A DNA stretch of 64,000 nt from Spiro-02 sp034114085 (GCA_034114085.1 JAXEWB010000058.1:10482-74481); one strand, 5' to 3'. Shown: positions 27,361 to 35,251, counted from the first letter of the stretch. Numbers and translations: made by a program. The notes: generated by a model from the letters alone, not told the origin.

Positions 27361-28371
27361 TCAACGGCCTCCTTCTAGCAACAGCCGGAACGTACTGTCT
27401 GGCGTCTCGTTTATTTGGATCTCTGAGTAAAGCTCCACCATTGTATCAATATGGTTCAGGCTTGCAGGGTCTCCAAACGTAACCCCGATTGATTCATGAA
27501 TCATTCCGTCGGCCTGGAGCCTTTTAAATTCCTGCTCCGATATGATTGGTATGTCTTCTGGTGCGTTGTATACGGGGACTTCCGACCAATCGCCTTCAAT
27601 GGTCATCGGGATTTGTGTGTCTACGACCGTGATCATGCCTACTTTCACAGGTTGTCCATCCACTTCCTGATACATCGGCTGGATGGTGGTCCTGATGGTG
27701 CTTCCATCATCCTCCATGTAATCCACCGTCTCGACGAGTTGAAGAACTTCCTCGTTCGTATCGAACACCACCTTCGTTGAGAGGCGCCTATCGGAAAACC
27801 CTTCCAATAGTTTCGTAGGCAGGTCAAGCACCAGCATGCGCTCACTGTCATTTTCTTCCATTTTCAGCGACAACCGGTTCGCTTCCTGCCGAATTGCCGC
27901 GAGATCGAGACGGGAAAATCCAGTTTCAATCTGAAGAAACGAAAGATCCTTTGCCAACGGAGAAGTCTCATTGGCCAAACGATACACGATAGTCTCCGTA
28001 TCAGTATCAAAGAATATCGTTTCATTGTCGCTTGATATAACTGATATCCTTGCTTGTCCCTGGTATGACTGAGGATCCATATCGATCCTTGTGTACCTGG
28101 CTCCATCGACTACTTTCGTCGCAAGACGGTATTTCATCTGGAGTTCTGCTTCGGTATCCTTGCGGTTGTTCATCATGTAGACCTCGACATCCGCCTGGAA
28201 GCTTTCGATCTTCCCCTTCTCGCTGGGATTCCATCGCACGCTCACAGGCTTGTCGGTCATCAGTCGGTCAACCTTCTTCTCGTCCACCGGATTGTTGCAC
28301 CCTATGAAAACCATACATAGTGCCAGTAGTAAAAGCATGCCTGTTCGTCCGTAGTGTCCTGCGTCTCTCAT
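27361..28371 (-). CDS. Lipoprotein of unknown function (LolA/LppX-like appearance)
   Basis: 336 residues with a signal peptide and lipobox FIGC. The mature part alternates basic and acidic strands and contains IESFQADVEVYM, TEAELQMKYRL and TRIDMDPQSYQG, a pattern like the open half-barrel of LolA/LppX-type outer-membrane lipoprotein carriers (FxADF plus KYRL-like strands); this is a fold-level guess. No enzyme motif was seen. A strong GAGGGGGG site lies just before the ATG. It appears to lead the exported-protein operon running down to 22321, although a short open frame precedes it. Confidence 0.72.
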   Translation of the reverse strand: MRDAGHYGRTGMLLLLALCMVFIGCNNPVDEKKVDRLMTDKPVSVRWNPSEKGKIESFQADVEVYMMNNRKDTEAELQMKYRLATKVVDGARYTRIDMDPQSYQGQARISVISSDNETIFFDTDTETIVYRLANETSPLAKDLSFLQIETGFSRLDLAAIRQEANRLSLKMEENDSERMLVLDLPTKLLEGFSDRRLSTKVVFDTNEEVLQLVETVDYMEDDGSTIRTTIQPMYQEVDGQPVKVGMITVVDTQIPMTIEGDWSEVPVYNAPEDIPIISEQEFKRLQADGMIHESIGVTFGDPASLNHIDTMVELYSEIQINETPDSTFRLLLEGGR

Positions 28372-28381
28372 CGTCCCCCCC

Positions 28382-28609
28382 TCAATAGATAAGCATCTCC
28401 GGATTCAGTCTGCCTGAGTGGAACGCCGCCGTCAATTTGACTTTGGTTTCTCCGCCTATAACTTTGGATAGCTTCATGGATACCTTGATGTGACCATATG
28501 GACATATCCAACCTCCCCAAAGATGTTCTGGCCGCTCCGGAAGGCTGTGCCAGGCTATCCACAGGGGTTCTGAGATATGGACATTATCCGCTGATAGGAT
28601 GGATATCAT
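28382..28609 (-). CDS. Short hypothetical protein or gene remnant
   Basis: A 75-codon frame with plausible amino-acid composition (PEHLWGGWICPYGHIK, KVIGGETKVKLTAAF). Its TGA overlaps the ribosome site of the lipoprotein gene that follows 10 bases later, the arrangement of an operon leader gene. Against it, there is no Shine-Dalgarno before its only ATG, and a stop lies 8 codons upstream. It may be the decayed 3' end of a longer gene. Confidence 0.3.
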   Translation of the reverse strand: MISILSADNVHISEPLWIAWHSLPERPEHLWGGWICPYGHIKVSMKLSKVIGGETKVKLTAAFHSGRLNPEMLIY

Positions 28610-28750
28610 AAGCCAGGGCGGGGGATGTTTCTAGGCTTCCCGTCAGGAGATCCTGAACCTGGCGCCATGAAACGATGTCCTGCCGGTACAGGGGAAAGGC
28701 TGTCTTCATTGTCCGACGTTTTCCCTGTCATTGTACTCCTGTCGAACAGT

Positions 28751-28778
28751 TGACAGTACGTATGTCTATATACTGTCA
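28751..28778. promoter_or_regulatory. 8-bp inverted repeat between divergent units
   Basis: TGACAGTA at 28751-28758 and TACTGTCA at 28771-28778 are perfect arms with a 12-base centre. They lie between the exported-protein operon (minus) and the SDR gene (plus), beside a possible minus-strand -10 box at 28730-28735 (TACAAT read on the minus strand). This is a likely operator for one or both. Confidence 0.45.
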
Positions 28779-28798
28779 TTTGTTAGTTCGTTTGCATA

Positions 28799-28828
28799 TT
28801 GCCCGATGGCCAGGCCGATGGTTACAAT
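28799..28828 (+). promoter_or_regulatory. Putative promoter of the SDR gene
   Basis: TTGCCC and TACAAT are separated by 18 bases, ending about 58 bases before the chosen start at 28887. Confidence 0.4.
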
Positions 28829-28886
28829 ACGGGTAGTCCTGTAAATCGACATGCTGTTCAATACGGGAAAGGAGCGTGCGACGCCT

Positions 28887-29903
28887 ATGCGGAAGCTGTT
28901 TATCATCACCGGCGCCAATGGACACCTCGGCGGTACGATCATCAGGAAACTGAAGGATAGCGAGGCTCTGGTACGGGGCTTGATACTTCCTTCTGAACAA
29001 GGACGCCCCCAGGCCAATGTCTTGTATGTCATGGGAGATGTGCGCGACAAAACCTCTTTGGAACCTTTGTTCGCGCAAACTGAAGGGATGGAGGTTGTCG
29101 TCATACATACCGCGGGAATCATAGATATCGCCGGAGATGTCTCGCAAGTCATGTATGATGTCAATGTCGGAGGGACGCGCAATGTCGTTGAACTGTGCAT
29201 GGAACACCATGCGAAACGATTACTGTACGTAAGCTCCGTTCATGCGATACCGGAGAAGGACAAGCTCTCGGTGTTGGAAGAGGTGGGCCGGTTCTCCGCC
29301 GACGCGGTGGTCGGCGGATATGCCAAGACGAAAGCCGAGGCTACGCAGATCGTCCTTGACGCGGTACGGGAAGGGCTTGATGCCGTAGTTGTCCATCCGT
29401 CGGGTATCCTTGGTCCTTATGATTCATCCCACAACCATCTTGTGCAGATGGTCAGCGACTATATTCACGGCAAGCTTCCCGCCTGTGTCAACGGCGGCTA
29501 TGATTTCGTCGATGTCAGGGATGTCGCGGCGGGTTGTCTGTCCGCCATAGAAAAAGGTCGGAGCGGGGAGTGCTTCATCCTGTCGAACCGTCATTATGAG
29601 ATTAAAGATATTCTTGGAATGGTCAAATCCATATGGGGAGGCCGGAAGCTTCCCGTTCTGCCGATGTGGATGGCTCGCGCTTTCGCCCCATTGTTCGGCT
29701 GGGGCGCCCGTCTACGGAAAAAACGGCCGCTCTACACCAAGTATTCATTGTATGCGTTGAAAAGCAACGACAGGTTCTCGCACGACAAGGCGACAAGGGA
29801 ATTGGGCTATCAGCCGAGAGACCTATACCAGACCATATTGGATACCGTTGCCTGGATCACGAGGACGCCACGGAAGAAATTACATTTCATGTCTGTCCAA
29901 TAG
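28887..29903 (+). CDS. Extended short-chain dehydrogenase/reductase (NAD-dependent epimerase family)
   Basis: 338 residues. The N-terminal TGANGHLGG is the NAD(P)-binding glycine motif, and the active-site pair is seen as YAKTK (Tyr-x-x-x-Lys) with an upstream serine in YVSSVHA. Such enzymes act on sugar nucleotides, dihydroflavonols, sterols and similar; the C-terminal helix-rich part (ILGMVKSIWGG, WMARAFAPLFGWGARL) is typical of the 3-beta-HSD/DFR-like branch. The start at 28887 (MRKLF) is preferred because it sits directly at the Rossmann strand, with AAAGGAG 12 bases upstream; an ATG at 28851 has no ribosome site. It is a single gene. Confidence 0.83.
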   Translation: MRKLFIITGANGHLGGTIIRKLKDSEALVRGLILPSEQGRPQANVLYVMGDVRDKTSLEPLFAQTEGMEVVVIHTAGIIDIAGDVSQVMYDVNVGGTRNVVELCMEHHAKRLLYVSSVHAIPEKDKLSVLEEVGRFSADAVVGGYAKTKAEATQIVLDAVREGLDAVVVHPSGILGPYDSSHNHLVQMVSDYIHGKLPACVNGGYDFVDVRDVAAGCLSAIEKGRSGECFILSNRHYEIKDILGMVKSIWGGRKLPVLPMWMARAFAPLFGWGARLRKKRPLYTKYSLYALKSNDRFSHDKATRELGYQPRDLYQTILDTVAWITRTPRKKLHFMSVQ

Positions 29904-30395
29904 GTGAACTGGTCTGTTTTTGTTGTTGAGAGGTTTGTAGGCATACGGTCTGTAAATTTGATTTTGATGCTTTTGATGTTGATCTGTCGGGCGCTGGCGT
30001 CTGCGCGGGGTATTTGGTTCTGTGTTTTCCATTTCATCCGACTTCGTTTCAGCCAGCTCCGTTGTCTCAACCATATAGAATAGCTGGATATCATTGTTGG
30101 CTTTGCCTGTTTTTACGATATTCTTTAATCGGAACTGGGTCGATAGTTGGACTGACTGCCGAATGGAGTGTGCATGTATATCAGGAGAAACTGAAGGAAG
30201 GCATATGATGAGTGGTTGGTGTATCAATGACCTGAGTGATGTCAGCGATGCGGGGCAAGCCTCAGCGGTATGTGATATAGATGAGATGGGTTGCCTCCTC
30301 AACGTTACTACATGCCCTGACCGACGAAATATGTAATTTGGCGGTGCTGGCGAATGCCCTCTGGGTGATAAAAGAACAGGCATGGGATTTCTCCC
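29904..30395. other. Long intergenic region with one weak small open frame
   Basis: About 490 bases without a firm gene. The only coding candidate is the 43-codon frame at 30205-30336. Open frames on the minus strand have no ribosome sites and overlap the next gene. No structured RNA or T-tailed hairpin was identified. Confidence 0.5.
30205..30336 (+). CDS. Possible 43-residue cysteine-containing small protein
   Basis: The ATG (or the adjacent one at 30208) is preceded by GAAGGAAGG at 3-6 bases, a good ribosome site for 30208. The product is acidic and has four cysteines (positions 6, 23, 30, 38) in 43 residues. No family is recognised. It lies in an otherwise gene-free stretch; there is no modification enzyme next to it, so a peptide natural product is not supported beyond the cysteine spacing. 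Confidence 0.28.
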   Translation: MMSGWCINDLSDVSDAGQASAVCDIDEMGCLLNVTTCPDRRNM

Positions 30396-30425
30396 TTGAC
30401 CAGTCTCGCCCGCTATAGGTATCAT
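30396..30425 (+). promoter_or_regulatory. Promoter placed for a leaderless MazG-like transcript
   Basis: TTGACC and TATCAT are 18 bases apart. The -10 ends 7 bases before the ATG at 30433, so transcription would begin at or next to the start codon. Confidence 0.5.
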
Positions 30426-30432
30426 TGACCAT

Positions 30433-30789
30433 ATGAAACAGGAGACACTGGAGGCGATTCGTACATTCCGCGATGAACGGAACTGGCGGCGATTCCATAC
30501 GGCGAAGGATTTGGCGATATCGATCTCCTTGGAAGCTTCGGAACTGCTGGAATTGTTCCAATGGGTCGATTCCGGCGAAGCCGTGGCGCATGACAAGGAC
30601 GAAATGGCGGATGAATTGGCCGATGTGCTGATCTATCTGGTTCAGTTCGCTGATCTGCTGGGCTTGGATCTCGATGCCGTGGTTATGGACAAGCTCCGTA
30701 AGAACGCAGAGAAATATCCAGTGGACGCAGTAAGGACGTGCCGGGACAAGTATGATCTTTCCCCATGTCCCCAATCGAAAGGACGGTGA
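30433..30789 (+). CDS. MazG-like nucleotide pyrophosphohydrolase
   Basis: A 118-residue all-alpha NTP pyrophosphohydrolase. The metal-binding pattern of the MazG/dCTPase superfamily is present: EASELLELFQW (EExxE-like helix) and DELADVLIYL (ExxD helix). Short members of this type (RS21-C6/YpjD-like) hydrolyse dCTP or modified nucleotides to monophosphates and so clean the nucleotide pool. There is no Shine-Dalgarno; a promoter ending 7 bases before the ATG suggests a leaderless message. The Fic-family gene starts 7 bases after the stop, so they probably form an operon. Confidence 0.87.
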   Translation: MKQETLEAIRTFRDERNWRRFHTAKDLAISISLEASELLELFQWVDSGEAVAHDKDEMADELADVLIYLVQFADLLGLDLDAVVMDKLRKNAEKYPVDAVRTCRDKYDLSPCPQSKGR

Positions 30790-30796
30790 GGGCGTA

Positions 30797-31558
30797 ATGA
30801 AATCAGGCCGTATGCAAGCGTGCATCGACTATATCAGGTTCAATCAGGAAGCCGAGGGCTTCTTGCTGGAGGAGACGGAAGAAGATGTCCTCAGGGAAGT
30901 CCTCGATGAGGATCGTACCGCCGATGACGCTATAGAGGCGCTTGTCGAAGAACTGCGGCTTCCCGCGGAATATATCCCTTCCGCTGACGAAGGAGATGTC
31001 TATCCCGGTACCGGCTGCCTGACGAATTTCTTCAATATCATGGATAGGGACCGGCTTCGCGAGGTGGAGACGAGATTCGTCAATGTCCGCACAGCGGAAA
31101 TACTGTTGGAACCCATCGATACACAGTTTGATTTTGATCGCCTGAAAGCTATCCATGAACGGTTGTTCGGTGACATCTATCCCAGTAGCGGGCAGGTACG
31201 CGAGGTCGCCGCGGCGAAGCGGACGGTGTTCTGCCAGCCTGACTTTATCGACGACATGGCTTCCGAGATTTTCGGGAAGCTTCGCAACGATCATTATCTG
31301 AAGAATCTCGGCAGGGATGACTTCATCAACGATTTCGCCTTTTACATGGGGGAGGTCGAGGCGTTGCATCCGTTTCGGGACGGCAATGGCCGCGCGGCGC
31401 GCCTGTTCTTCTACCAGCTCGCCTTGAACGCCGGATATGACATCGAATGGTACAAGGTCGCCCCCGACAGGATGCTCGAAGCCGATATTTCCGCCATCGA
31501 CGGCGACTACCAGCTATTGATCGACGTTCTGTCAGAGGTCGTGATTCCTCTTTGGTGA
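30797..31558 (+). CDS. Fic family AMP-transferase with N-terminal VbhA-like inhibitory segment
   Basis: 253 residues from the ATG at 30797, which follows GGTGAGGG. The core Fic motif HPFRDGNGRAAR (H191) is complete, so nucleotide transfer (usually AMP) to a target hydroxyl is expected. The flap region RTVFCQPDFI and the FDFDRLKAIHERLFGDIYPSSGQVREV block (given in part) match the VbhT-type branch. The first 50 residues resemble a VbhA antitoxin: an EGF segment followed by an acidic helix and TADDAIEAL. The inhibitory helix reads N16-xxx-E20-G21, with Asn where Ser or Thr is usual. It thus looks like toxin and antitoxin in one chain. An ATG at 30752, inside the MazG-like gene, is an unlikely start. 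No separate antitoxin gene is next to it. Confidence 0.85.
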   Translation: MKSGRMQACIDYIRFNQEAEGFLLEETEEDVLREVLDEDRTADDAIEALVEELRLPAEYIPSADEGDVYPGTGCLTNFFNIMDRDRLREVETRFVNVRTAEILLEPIDTQFDFDRLKAIHERLFGDIYPSSGQVREVAAAKRTVFCQPDFIDDMASEIFGKLRNDHYLKNLGRDDFINDFAFYMGEVEALHPFRDGNGRAARLFFYQLALNAGYDIEWYKVAPDRMLEADISAIDGDYQLLIDVLSEVVIPLW

Positions 31559-31595
31559 ACATTGTTGTCGTTTTGTGGATTTTTCATGTAATGTA

Positions 31596-31624
31596 TTGAC
31601 GTCCCGTTGTGTAGTTCCTATATT
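31596..31624 (+). promoter_or_regulatory. Sigma-70 promoter of the tandem-TetR gene
   Basis: TTGACG and TATATT are exactly 17 bases apart. The -10 overlaps the left edge of a 26-bp palindrome, the usual layout for autorepression. Confidence 0.7.
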
Positions 31625-31648
31625 TGTTACCGAAAATTCGGTAACAAA
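31623..31648. promoter_or_regulatory. 26-bp palindromic operator
   Basis: Perfect 12-bp arms (TTTGTTACCGAA at 31623-31634 and TTCGGTAACAAA at 31637-31648) are separated by AA. It spans the -10 box and the start of the transcript and ends 12 bases before the GTG start. Length and symmetry fit a TetR-type dimer or dimer pair. Confidence 0.8.
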
Positions 31649-31660
31649 TGGAGATCGCAT

Positions 31661-32869
31661 GTGGCTCGGGATACGAAAGAAAGAATATTGAGGGAGACAC
31701 TGTTCGCTTTCAGTTCATTGCGTTTCGAGGATATTTCCTTGGCGATGATCGCGAAGCGGGTAGGAGTTTCAAAAACCGCGATATTCCGACATTTCAAGAA
31801 TAAACAGGAATTGTTCGATACGCTTGAAACGCAGGTCTTGAACCAGATTCTTGTCTTGCGCGACCAGTTGCTGGCAATCGACAAGTCCGCTTTGCCGGAG
31901 ACTGAATCCCGGTCAAAGGTGTTTGAAGTCCTCGCCCTCTTTTTCAGTGAAAAACCAGAACTATTGCCATACCTCATTCAAAGGGCGTTCAATTCTCAGT
32001 CGAGCGTCGCGACCACGACATTGCTGGAGGTATTTGGAACCTCGGACATCCGTTCTGTTCAAAAGTGTTTCGACATGGCGACCATGTGCTTTTTCCTCAT
32101 GCAGATGGTGAGCGACTATCCCGGTGACACTGCTATGATTCATCAGTACGCCGACTCCGTGTCTCTGTTGATAGAACATGGATTTCCCTGTTTTGGATCG
32201 ATTACCGTCCAACGGATGGAAGAACTCGACAGCATAGCCGAAGTCTCCGCACAGGAAACGACGCAGGACCGTTTTTTTATTGCGTTGGGACGAGTATTGG
32301 AACAATACAGTCCGTTGGGAATTTCAGTCGAACGCGTAGCTGCGGAGCTTGGCTTGGCCAACAGTACGTTGTATGCGACCTATGCGAATAAGGAAACCCT
32401 GATCCGCCAGACCGTAATCAAGGAATTCCTCAATTTCGGCACGGTTTTGACCAAGCGGTTGGCTTGCGCCCAATCCCTATCCGAAGCGATCTATGTAGTC
32501 CTTGCGACATCCTCGTCGTATTGCGCCCAGTCGATTCCGCTTTCCGATTGCATCATCAGTTGGATTTGCATGAACGGTAAATTGGACTGCAGCTGCGATG
32601 ACTTCGAGCGTGTTGACTTCCAGCCTCGGCAAAATCCTGAACTGGATCGCTTCCATGAACAATTCCAGGAGTATTGCGATCAGGAAAACGTAGATTCAGA
32701 TCTGATTTCCCGATGGGTCATGTTCTTGCCGTTCAGCTTTTGTTTTATGAAGAGACTGTGTCCGGAATTCTACCCGTCTGGCTATTCTGACGAATCCCTT
32801 TATCGGCTGATACAGCGCGGGGTAGGCGGTGCTCGTTCAGATACGGGTGATGATGAAATGAGAGCATAA
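31661..32869 (+). CDS. Transcription regulator with two TetR-type HTH domains
   Basis: About 402 residues. The GTG at 31661 is chosen because GGAG stands 7 bases upstream and the HTH begins at once. The first TetR HTH is residues 1-50 (ISLAMIAKRVGVSKTAIFRHFKNKQEL). A ligand-domain-like helical block follows, then a second HTH near residues 203-250 (ISVERVAAELGLANSTLYATYANKETL) and a second helical block ending in a Gly/Ser-rich tail. Normal TetR proteins have one HTH in about 200 residues, so this looks like a fused duplication. It lies upstream of the efflux genes with a 106-base gap, and a long palindrome covers its own promoter, so autoregulation and control of the pump are likely. Its ligand is probably a pump substrate (inference). 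Confidence 0.85.
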   Translation: MARDTKERILRETLFAFSSLRFEDISLAMIAKRVGVSKTAIFRHFKNKQELFDTLETQVLNQILVLRDQLLAIDKSALPETESRSKVFEVLALFFSEKPELLPYLIQRAFNSQSSVATTTLLEVFGTSDIRSVQKCFDMATMCFFLMQMVSDYPGDTAMIHQYADSVSLLIEHGFPCFGSITVQRMEELDSIAEVSAQETTQDRFFIALGRVLEQYSPLGISVERVAAELGLANSTLYATYANKETLIRQTVIKEFLNFGTVLTKRLACAQSLSEAIYVVLATSSSYCAQSIPLSDCIISWICMNGKLDCSCDDFERVDFQPRQNPELDRFHEQFQEYCDQENVDSDLISRWVMFLPFSFCFMKRLCPEFYPSGYSDESLYRLIQRGVGGARSDTGDDEMRA

Positions 32870-32975
32870 GGAGCCCGTCCGTTGTCCTGGGTGCGATTGC
32901 GTTGATGCGGGCGACCGGAGCGGGGATGCTCTCGCCCCGTATGTATCGTGGAATATATTTGGGAGAAGAAAAGAG

Positions 32976-34301
32976 ATGAGAATACAGAAAAGAGCCATCG
33001 CCACGCTGTTTCTGCTGTCGTGCGTCCTGGCTTCCTGTTGGACGATGACGCTGACGGAAGACCAGGCCGTGGAGTATGCGTTGCAGAACAACGGCAGCCT
33101 GAAACTGGCGGCCATGGATCTCGATGTGCAGGCGCGGGCCGACAAGAACGGCTGGAACGGACTATTGCCGACCGTCCAGGTCACGGCGACCCTGAACCGG
33201 GGCAACCAGTCGTCGTTCACTTCCCTGGGCGTCAAAGATCCTACGGTCAGCTTCGTCGGAGGAATATCCGCCTCGTGGAGTTTCAACCCGGCGCTGATCA
33301 CCAACATAGACCTTGCCCACAGACAATATGAGGCGGGACTGATCACTTACGAAGAACAGCGGCAGCAGACGGTCCTCAATGTCCGCAAGCTGTTCTACGG
33401 ATTGCTCCTGCAACAGGAAAGCCTGGAACTCCAGAGAGAATCGCTGAAGAATACTGAATCACGGGCGAGCCAGGCCGAAGCGAGCTTCAAGGCTGGCTAT
33501 GTTCCTGAGCTGACGGTCCTCCAGGCCCAGACCGCCTATGACAACGCCGTATCGAGCCTGCAAAAACAGGAGCAGGCGTTCGTTCAGCAGAAAAGGACCT
33601 TCGCCATGCTGCTCGGGCTTCCTGTCGATACGGACATCGTCCTCCAAGGAGAAATTGGACTTGATTTCTACGACATCGACGCTGAATCCAGTCTGTCCAG
33701 CTTGGACAACCGGTTCGATATCGCCAAGCTCGGCAAGCAGGCGGAGGTGCTGAAGACCCAGGAAAAGGCGTTGAAGATGCAGGTCAACGTTCCGACTATT
33801 TCATTGAGCGCTTCCTATCAACCGATGATCAAAGATATTTCCAGGGATTGGGGTGGAACGGTGGGAACGAGCCCTATGATCGCGGACAACTATTCGGACA
33901 ACGGGAGCATGAGCGTAACTGTGGCCATGAACCTTACCAATCTGCTTCCTTGGTCCAGTTCACGACAGAAATTGAAGGATTTGCAGGATAATATCGGCAA
34001 GCTGGCGACCAGCGAGCTGGTACTGCGACAGAGCGCCACGGTTGAAATCCTCAACCTGCTGACCACGCTGGAACAATCTCGCCTGGCTATCGAAAACAGC
34101 GAACGGAGCATAGCGCTCGCCCAGAAGGTCTATACGCTGACGGAGGAATCCTACCGGTACGGCTCCACCGAACTGCTGGACGTCCGGGATGCGCAACTAC
34201 AGCTCGACCAGGCGAGGCTTGGCCGGTTGAGCGAACAATATACATATTTGTCGGCCTTGCTTGACCTTGAATATGCGATACAGAGGAGTATCATCAAATG
34301 A
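32976..34301 (+). CDS. TolC family outer-membrane efflux protein (BesC-like)
   Basis: 441 residues with a signal peptide (LFLLSCVLASC may also be a lipobox). Two TolC repeats of long helices are visible, each starting with a DQAVEYALQNN / YRYGSTELLDVRDAQLQLDQAR type segment. It forms the outer-membrane exit channel. GGGAGAAG precedes the ATG. The stop overlaps the adaptor gene by 4 bases (ATGA), so the channel, adaptor and pump are translated together. Gene order channel-adaptor-pump equals that of the Borrelia bes operon. A GC-rich hairpin with no T run lies in the gap before the gene. Confidence 0.88.
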   Translation: MRIQKRAIATLFLLSCVLASCWTMTLTEDQAVEYALQNNGSLKLAAMDLDVQARADKNGWNGLLPTVQVTATLNRGNQSSFTSLGVKDPTVSFVGGISASWSFNPALITNIDLAHRQYEAGLITYEEQRQQTVLNVRKLFYGLLLQQESLELQRESLKNTESRASQAEASFKAGYVPELTVLQAQTAYDNAVSSLQKQEQAFVQQKRTFAMLLGLPVDTDIVLQGEIGLDFYDIDAESSLSSLDNRFDIAKLGKQAEVLKTQEKALKMQVNVPTISLSASYQPMIKDISRDWGGTVGTSPMIADNYSDNGSMSVTVAMNLTNLLPWSSSRQKLKDLQDNIGKLATSELVLRQSATVEILNLLTTLEQSRLAIENSERSIALAQKVYTLTEESYRYGSTELLDVRDAQLQLDQARLGRLSEQYTYLSALLDLEYAIQRSIIK

Positions 34302-35251
34302 ATAAGACAACGTACTGCAAGAGCGCCGTCGCGCTCTGTCTCATAGCTCTGTTGACGATAGGCGTCATGGTTGGTTGCTCCAAGACGGAGACCGCCGCGA
34401 AATCTACCACGGCTCCCGCCGCGGCGGCGCCGGAGACTGTGGCGATTCCCGTCCAGATATATCAGGTCACGCCGGAGTCCATCACATCCTATCTGAGGTT
34501 CAGCGGCGATGTATCCGCCTCCGTCAACGTGGATATTCTTCCCGAACTCTCCGGCAAGGTCGCGAACGTCTATGTCGGAATCGGAGACCGCGTGGTCAAG
34601 GACCAGGTCTTGCTCGATATCGATCCATCCCGCCCCGGAACGACCTATAACCTCAGCCAGGTAAAGGCGATCAAGGATGGCACCATTACGGCCTTTATTC
34701 CCGTCGTCGGCGTGACGGTGGCCCCTACCATGTCGTTGGGCAAAATCAGCGACACTGAGAACCTGGAAATTGCCTTCAATGTCGTGGAACGGTATGTGTC
34801 CCAGATTCATGTGGGGCAGAAGGCTGAAATCACGTTCACCGCATATCCGGGAGAGACCTTCGCCGCCACCGTCACGAAGGTCAGCCCGACGTTGGATACC
34901 GGGAGCCGCACGCTGAAAGTCACCTGTACGCTTGATAAGCCGGACGACAGGATCATCATCGGCATGTACGCCAGAATCCAGGTATTCACCGAGCATAAGG
35001 AAAACTGCGTCGTCGTGCCGTATGGCGCCGTATTGATAAGCGACCGGCGGTCCTATGTATTCGTCGCGAACGACAGGAAGAACCCCGCGGTCGCCGAACG
35101 GCGGAGCGTGACCCTTGGTATACGGACAGGCAATGTAGTGGAGGTCCTTGAAGGCCTCCGGATGGGCGACAAGGTCATCGTCAAGGGACAGAACCTGCTT
35201 GCCGACGGTAGCGCGGTCAACGTAGCTTCCACGATAGAGGAGATCCGCTGA
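34298..35251 (+). CDS. RND efflux periplasmic adaptor lipoprotein lacking the helical hairpin (BesA-like)
   Basis: 317 residues with lipobox VMVGC. The lipoyl domain's first half (VDILPELSGKVANVYVGIGD) is followed by only about 25 residues before the second half (KDGTITAFIPVVGV), so the long alpha-helical hairpin that normally meets TolC is missing. The beta-barrel (FNVVERYVSQIHVGQKAEI) and membrane-proximal domains follow. Borrelia BesA is a known adaptor with this reduction. The start overlaps the channel gene stop, and the TGA overlaps the pump ATG, giving a tight operon. Confidence 0.87.
   Translation: MNKTTYCKSAVALCLIALLTIGVMVGCSKTETAAKSTTAPAAAAPETVAIPVQIYQVTPESITSYLRFSGDVSASVNVDILPELSGKVANVYVGIGDRVVKDQVLLDIDPSRPGTTYNLSQVKAIKDGTITAFIPVVGVTVAPTMSLGKISDTENLEIAFNVVERYVSQIHVGQKAEITFTAYPGETFAATVTKVSPTLDTGSRTLKVTCTLDKPDDRIIIGMYARIQVFTEHKENCVVVPYGAVLISDRRSYVFVANDRKNPAVAERRSVTLGIRTGNVVEVLEGLRMGDKVIVKGQNLLADGSAVNVASTIEEIR

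Noticed and set aside
29880..30596. A 238-codon minus-strand frame opposite the MazG-like gene
   Set aside because: Ser/Arg/Gln-rich, no ribosome site, and it overlaps the well-supported pyrophosphohydrolase gene antisense.
32880..32945. GC-rich hairpin (GGGCGA/TCGCCC with GAGC/GCTC) before the efflux channel gene
   Set aside because: No T run follows and the stem is bulged, so a terminator or attenuator cannot be claimed.
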